Shown here: positions 57,529 through 64,000 of the stretch, in pieces | How positions within the stretch are numbered: the first letter of the stretch is position 1 | Layout: every line of letters starts with the position of its first letter | Source of the DNA: Thamnaconus septentrionalis | Lineage: Eukaryota; Chordata; Actinopteri; Tetraodontiformes; Monacanthidae | Reading direction: 5' to 3' | Length of the DNA: 64,000 bases | Assembly: GCA_009823395.1 (NCBI GenBank) | Contig: CM020506.1 | Span: 22,176,001-22,240,000 of the forward strand | Notes under the pieces: model-generated | Seen by the model: only the letters and a program-made list of their open reading frames with translations | Database searches by the model: none | Told to the model about the DNA's origin: nothing | Made by a program: the position numbers and the translations under genes

Positions 57529-60500
57529 CTCAGCCCCCGCTGAATGAGTTCATCCCCCCGCCGGAGTGCCCTGTGTTTGAGCCCAGCTGGGAAGAATTCG
57601 CCGAGCCTTTCGCGTACATCAACAAAATACGACCCATTGCTGAGAAAACTGGTATCTGCAAGGTCCGGCCGCCGCCTGTGAGTTCAACCTCGTTTATTAA
57701 CGTTATCCAGCGTGTTTCGTCGCTGCCATATCCCCCACCACACCACCCCCCACGGCTGTTGTTGATAAGGTCGCAGGCAAAGTTGTGTTTTTAGACAGCC
57801 TTCAACATGGCGGATTGCGGCTCTGGAGTTGAATTGTCAGTTAGCCGGAGCTCGGACTCTGGGATGTTTGCTACGGGGAAGCACTCCGGAGGGTCGACCG
57901 TGTTAACAGTTGACGCCGAGCACTATTCCTTGCTCTTATTTCGTTTCAACATTACAGCTAGCATTCGCTTGATGAAAGCGAGTGAAATGCTAATAAAGTT
58001 CGATAGTTTGTGAATACAGTGTTTACGTGAGTGCACAATGATAAGCTTCCTGGATTTGCTTGCACGGAAATGGCTCTCAGAGCCGTCGGCTTTTTCATGG
58101 TGAAGCCTTGTTAAACTAATAGTTTAACTTTCCACTGGGCTTTTTTTTGTTGTTGTTTTGTTTTGTTTTTGCGGGTGTTTGATAAAGTCAGATGCAACCC
58201 AGCTGGTCTCAGTCGGGCCTGTTTTACAAAGGAAGCAGTTGTCTTGACATCTTTACTAATATCGTTACGTACGTGCTCGGTGACCAACTGTTTATGGAGA
58301 GAAGCGCTGAGCTCCGGACTCTTGCAGTTTTAAGCAGTTTATCACGATCACACTCGATCGAACCTTTAAATCGAGTGTGAACTGTTACGCAAACTGTTCA
58401 CAACATCAAACAGTTTTGGTAAATATTTGTTGTTATTTTAGCACGACGTTCAAGTGGCTGGTTGGCGAAAGAATGAATTAGCTTGTGGTCGGAATGTCTT
58501 CAATTAAATAACAAAGTGGGATTATTATTTTTTTTATATAATTGGATCGTCTGCCGTGATCCACACCTCCCTAGCGTGATGTGGAAACAAAAGTATTCCG
58601 GTGCAAGACAGACAGACAGACAGGGGATCTCATTGTACTCTGAATATAATGGGACACAATGACAACAAGATTTTCTCCAATGTTTTAAACGTGGTAGTGT
58701 GGGGAGAGCAGATATCCAAAGGCTGTGTGACTTACTCATAACATCTCATTCTGGGCCAAAAGAGGCCATAATCCTAGATAGAATGTGATTTTACACCTTG
58801 TTATGATGAAATGTATGACATTCTAAACATTGAAACATCAGGCTTAACATTCTAGATGTTTGACTTCTTTCATCTATCGCCTGAACAAAAAGCAGATCTA
58901 CAGCCTGCTGTTGGTGGACAGCAGGAAGCTGTAAACCACCACCCATTTTGTATGGCTGAACGGGGCGGTGGGCCTGGAAGGGCTGTAATCTAACCAGAGC
59001 ATGATGGATGGAGGGTGGAGGGGTGGTGGTACTTGGTGTTTGCTCATCCAAAAAAGAAAGCAGCATTAAAAAAAAAAAACAAGGCCTGGATATTAATGCA
59101 CAGGCCTTGTAAACAAAAGAGGGCAGGGTCACACAGCATTGATACCAACACCCCTCCCCGTGTGTGTGTCCTCGTGTGGGATGTGGTAACAAACTACTGT
59201 GCCATCCACTGTGCCTGGAAAGATCATGCTAATGCTACTCGTAGCCTGCCCATCTTCTGAAAGCTGCAAGTAGTTTACTGCAGTGTTGACATTATCGACT
59301 CATGCTTGCCTATTTATTATTATTAGCATTTGTTTTTGACCAGAAGAATGCGATTTGGATTACAAATTTTAAATGCATAATGGACCATGGTACTGAAAAT
59401 CTTATTCCTTTTAGTATTCATTTCCCCATAGACATAGAATTTTTTACACTTTAACGTACAAGAAAAAGAGGGATTTGTTTATATAGTTACCTTTTAGTGT
59501 TGGGATGTGGACATGTTTGAACAACATACTAAGACTAATTTAAGTCTAGTGATGAGATCACATGATGTGATACAAAAACTTTGTTATTATCAATTTGTAA
59601 ACTAGTTGTTAAGCCTTAGTTTTAAGATGACAGTTTGTGGTTATTTACATTAAAAAAATATTAAATGGCCTTGGTCATTTGAAGGAAAACAGTTTCACAT
59701 TTTCATATTTAGTAGTACAGCAACTAAATTCCCATCGAAGACCCACTAGCTTGTGTGTGGTTTCTTTTGTATTGGGATGAGCTCACTAACTCCTGAGACA
59801 CCAAGAAGAAGAAGATCTTGTCTTACCAGAGGTGTTCTGTTGTGCTCTCAGTGTGTTTGTTTAAGTGATTGCGATTGCACACACATTAATCATGTGTTTG
59901 TCAGTCTGTCATTCAGGCATGTGTCTCAGTTGAAGTCCTTAAACAACTCACCAATGGGTGTTTATGTTGCGTGATATCACATACTTCTTGCATTTGAAGC
60001 TATAGATCTATATAGATATATTTGCAGCTTAGAGTCAATCTCATGTCTACAGCATTTTGCCTCGTTATGTTCATGCAAATGTGTTGTATTAATTTATTTA
60101 TTGAAAAAAAGTTGTGATCTATTATTCACCACCTTAGTAGCCACATCCTTTCATCAGTGTCTTTACACAGTTGGCACAAATCCTTTAGATTCAAACAGTA
60201 AGAGTTCATTTTATTTTTCAGTTTCAAGAGAGTTCAGTCTTCTGTGTATGCAAAGTATGCGTGAATAGCTCACATGATAAGATCAGGTTGAGTTGTTATT
60301 TTTTTCTCACTTTTGTCAGTGAGAAGACAGTGGTTGCACACAGGATGTTCTAAATTGGGATTTATTTGTTAAATAACTTACAACAATGACTATGAATGTT
60401 TTCCAACAACTACACCTGCCTGTAAAAGCACCAGAAATGAGAGTTAAAAAATCTCTTCAACATGGCAACAATCATTCTGACTTAGGTCATGGTTTATTTC

Positions 60501-63500
60501 TCTACATGTTTTCTATGTGTTGGCTGTTTTGTTTTTGGGTTGTTTTTTTTTGCAACAGTAGCTCAGATTGACTGAACGTTTCCTCACTCCCGTTGGGCCT
60601 TCTTGTTCTTCATGTCTCACTGTCCTTCAGAGTCAAGATTCTGAAAAAAGAAAAAACCCTGTCCTGTGACATCTGTTTCTGTGTGAGTGCCAAAGATGGT
60701 GTGTCAATTTGCTTGCTTTCTTTTTTTGAATCCTCTCAGGACTGGCAGCCACCATTTGCCTGTGATGTTGACAGGCTGAAATTCACACCTCGAATTCAAA
60801 GACTAAACGAGTTGGAGGTACATACATTTTCTAATGTTCATATGCTTCCGGTGTTTGAACGTAGTTTCTAATGCATTTTCCTTTTTTTTTTTAAACTTTT
60901 AAACGAAATGCACCTTTAAACAATATGCACTTGCTGTTGTGCCAAAATTATTTTAACACATTGAACATTGTGATGTTTGTCTTGTTTGTGTTGTAACTGC
61001 GCATGTCATCCTAATTTTAGGCGCAGACCAGAGTGAAGCTCAACTTTCTGGATCAAATTGCAAAATTCTGGGAGCTTCAAGGATGCACTCTGAAAATTCC
61101 TCACGTTGAAAGAAAGATTTTGGATCTTTATCAGTTGAATAAGGTATTTGCATTTTTGTGTCACTGACAATGACAAAAGTTTAATGAACATAGAAATACA
61201 AAACATACATTTAACGGCCACTTTATTAGGCACATGCTAGTGCCACATACTTAATAGAGTGGCTTTGTATATACATGGCCACTGCTTCAGGATGCGTGTG
61301 CGCTCAGAGGTTTCATTCTGCGGACCTTGGCTGTGTGGCCTTTGGTTCTTGGAGTTCCTTTAGCTTTTCTGAGGTCCTCTGACGTCATCAAGGCACTTTC
61401 TCCTCCACACACCTGCTGCTCACTTGATATTATTCTCTTTTTCCGTTCACTCTGTGTAAACTTTGGGGAAGGTTGCCCTGCAGATCAGCAGTCTGTGAGC
61501 TACTCACACCAGCAGCACCACAGTGAAAGTCACTTAAATCCCCACGTGATGCTCAGTTTTGGGCTTCAGCGAGTCGTCTTCACCAACGTCTACAGTACAT
61601 TTCTAAACGCATTCATTGAGTCGCTCCCATGTGATTTTCTTTTTTTTCTTTTTTTTCTCCTCATGATGACATAGCCTGCCAGTGTCTTGTCTACATCTGT
61701 GGCCCTGACTCTCTGAATTCTCTCTTTTCCAGCTCGTGAATGAAGAAGGCGGCTTCGATGCAGTCTGCAAGGAGCGGCGCTGGACCAAGATCTCCATCAA
61801 AATGGGCTTTGCTCCAGGCAAAGCTGTTGGCTCCCATCTGCGGGCGCACTACGAACGGATCCTCTACCCATATAACCTGTTCCAGACTGGAGACAATCTG
61901 CCTGTAGGTTGTTTGTGCCGCCTGTGTGTTGTTTTTTTTTCTACCAGTTCAACAGGACGCAAAGTGTTTTCATTTTGAGTCGATGTTTGCTGAGACGTTT
62001 TTGCAGTTGTTTGATGCGCTCCTCTAAAGCCACCACATGGTTATTTACCACAAAGAAGAAGGAGCTGTTGGTGTCATTTGGATGGAACTTTGGAATGTTG
62101 ATCATTTAATCTTTCGGCGTAATTAAAAGCACCTTTGGTGCTGTCGCTAACATGTAGCTACTAGCCAACTGAGCTAAACAAATGAATCCATTTGTTAATT
62201 TAGTAAACCTAAAACTTAAGGACAAGTTGAGTCAACATTTTTAAATGCAATTTTTCACAGAGTTAACTTGAACAACAACGTGTCGAGCGCTGCTGCCTGC
62301 TATCAGCTCCATCCTGAGTCACAGACAACTAAAGTGAAAAGAAAGACAACACTTTTTAAGCCGAGGAATAAACAGCATCACCGCTTGCCGTCAACTGTTA
62401 GAGTGGATGTTTGGTACAGAGTGGGGCAGCATCATATTGGAACTCCATGTCAGTCATTTCTTCTTAGTTAGGATCAGAGTTGAAAGGAAAAAAGGCACAA
62501 CAATGCGCTCATTGGTACAGGTCTCCCACAATTGAATAAAAATTTGAGGAGCGAAATATGTTTCCTCAGTGTCAGTAAGTCTGCTGCATGTGTTCGGCCT
62601 CTGCCTTAATACAGGAAGAAAGTGTTGTATAAATATCTGTGCGTGTGTTGGGATTTATTTCTATTCACTTGCCCACGTGTACTCACATTGGTCCGCTGGT
62701 CTTTGCAGAAAGCCACCTTGACCAACGACACAAAGGACAAGGAGTACACCCCCCACGACCTGCCCCAGAGGCAGTCCGTGCAGCCTCAGGAGACCTGCAG
62801 CATCGCTCGCCGAGCCAAGAGGATGAGATCTGAAGTGAGTCGCTCTCGCCGTTGTTTTGCCATCATCTCTATTTGTCAAGTCCAGCTGTCTGATCTTCAG
62901 TCTGTGTCCTGACCGTGGCTCCCCAGATGTCTAGAAGTGACTTTTTTTTTTTTCTTTCGCGTCCGTCTTTTCTACGACTGCGTGTCTCCAACAGAGAGGC
63001 TTTTTCAAAACGGAACCTGGTGACGTTTGTAAGAATCGTCACAATCTCAGGAGAAGGATGGGAGTGTGTTCTACTAAACCAGAACCAGGTAAAAATAAAT
63101 AAATAAAATTAGATGCAGGACGGACTCGTGAGTTTTCTGACCCTCCGTTGATCTTAAATGTCTTCAGTGAGAATGGCCGTCACCGAGGTGAAAAGAGAAC
63201 CCGTCGACTATGAGGTGGCCACATTAAATGAGCTGATGCAAGCTCCCTCGAGCAAAGTGAGTTTTTTTTTTGTTTATTATTATTAATTAAACTTGCATGA
63301 CCATTATATAAGCATAGTGTAACTGAAGAAGCAGCAAGTGATTGTTCTCTCTCTCTCTCTCTCTACCCCCCCCCCTCCACCATCAGGTGGAGCAGTACCT
63401 GTGCCAGGTGTGTGGTTGCGGAACCGCCGAGGACCGACTCCTGTTGTGCGACGGCTGTGACGACAGCTATCACATCTTCTGTCTGATTCCTCCCCTGCAC

Positions 63501-63852
63501 GACGTCCCCAAAGGGGACTGGAGGTGCCCCAAGTGCCTCGCTCAGGTTAGCAACACACACACAGACACACACACACACACACACTCAGCAACGCACAGGG
63601 GAGCGGAAAACTTGGCATGCAGATCTTTATCGTTGCGGAAACGCTCGCGTTTGCCCCCTCAGGTCTGCTCGTGTTCGCTCCAGTCGCCTCCTCAGCGTCT
63701 TATTTGTATGTTTTTTGTTTGTTTTTTTGCAGGAATACGGCAAACCTGCTGTCGCGTTCGGCTTTGAGCAAGCCGGCAGGAGCTACACCCTGCAAACCTT
63801 TGGAGACATGGCTGACTCCTTCAAGTCTGACTATTTCAACATGCCGGTTCAT
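57525..63852 (+). CDS. kdm5b: Lysine demethylase 5B (JARID1B), 5' part
   Basis: Nuclear Fe(II)/2-oxoglutarate oxygenase that removes methyl groups from H3K4me3/me2 at promoters. Nine coding exons in continuous phase: 57525-57677, 60740-60817, 61021-61143, 61733-61903, 62709-62834, 62995-63088, 63168-63256, 63387-63545, 63733-63852. They encode the first 371 residues. JmjN is at about 12-55 ([16 protein letters not shown]). ARID is at about 80-170 ([20 protein letters not shown], then [19 protein letters not shown]). PHD1 is at about 282-331 ([33 protein letters not shown]). The last exon reads [19 protein letters not shown] and SDYFNMPVH. The linker RGFFKTEP...HNLRRRMG matches KDM5B rather than KDM5A/C. 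JmjC and later PHD fingers lie right of the window. The duplicate (kdm5ba or kdm5bb) cannot be told. Intron 1 is 3.1 kb. Confidence 0.93.
57678..60739 (+). other. kdm5b: kdm5b intron 1, no other gene seen
   Basis: The first kilobase is relatively CpG-rich and repeat-poor. An exact 12-bp inverted repeat with a short spacer lies near 58342-58380 (CACACTCGAT / ATCGAGTGTG). The remainder is AT-rich with no coding signal. Confidence 0.6.
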
Positions 63853-64000
63853 GTGAGTTTGTGTTGAGTTGTTGGCACCAGAAAAAGTCCTCTTTTGTCT
63901 TAGCAGACTTTATCTGCACCCACATCCTGTTGGTCTCTTCTCATTGCACAAAGAGGAAGAGAGGTTGTATAGGAAATAGTTACCATCCTACAATACAAGA

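Overview
This window is nuclear DNA from a ray-finned (teleost) fish. The evidence is vertebrate split genes with short GT-AG introns (79 to 140 bp in several places), teleost-style proteins, fish tRNA-derived SINEs, Tc1-like and hAT-like non-autonomous transposons, and many CA/GA/AT microsatellites. I cannot name the species. All six recognised protein genes lie on the + strand, in the order gdf11 (last exon only) - gpr25 - inava - adipor1 - rabif - kdm5b (5' part only).

Layout. 1-3233: distal part of the last gdf11 intron, with two SINEs. 3234-6690: gdf11 terminal exon, encoding the whole mature ligand, with a long 3'UTR. 6690-20520: a 14-kb gene-free interval with simple repeats, a MITE, SINE remnants and several unique stretches that look like candidate conserved noncoding elements. 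20521-21990: gpr25, intronless in its coding part. 21990-32175: gene-free, with hAT and Tc1-like MITEs, a young SINE, and a GTATC-rich foldback element. 32176-42745: inava, nine coding exons, complete. 42900-50280: adipor1, seven coding exons, complete, starting very close behind inava. 50385-52600: a nested wreck of transposable elements (SINE piece, non-LTR retrotransposon cut in two, transposase-like fragment). 52700-55150: rabif, complete. 55425-55665: a hAT-like element. 57525-63852: the first nine coding exons of kdm5b (JmjN, ARID, PHD1); the catalytic JmjC part lies beyond the right edge.

These genes do not form a functional operon. They encode a TGF-beta ligand, an orphan-type GPCR, an epithelial junction/innate-immunity adaptor, a seven-helix adiponectin receptor, a Rab chaperone and a histone H3K4 demethylase. 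From memory of the human map, gpr25-inava and adipor1-rabif-kdm5b match two blocks of human 1q32 that are about 2 Mb apart there, while GDF11 is on human chromosome 12. Two genes expected next to adipor1/rabif in human (CYB5R1, KLHL12) are absent, and the transposon wreck sits where klhl12 would be.

I do not see a new enzymatic or defence system here. The observations I would follow up are the 44-unit TG repeat abutting the rabif exon 2 acceptor, the foldback element near 31.1 kb, the near-perfect hairpin at 29.8 kb, the nested insertion at the klhl12 position, and the start-overlapping uORF of kdm5b.
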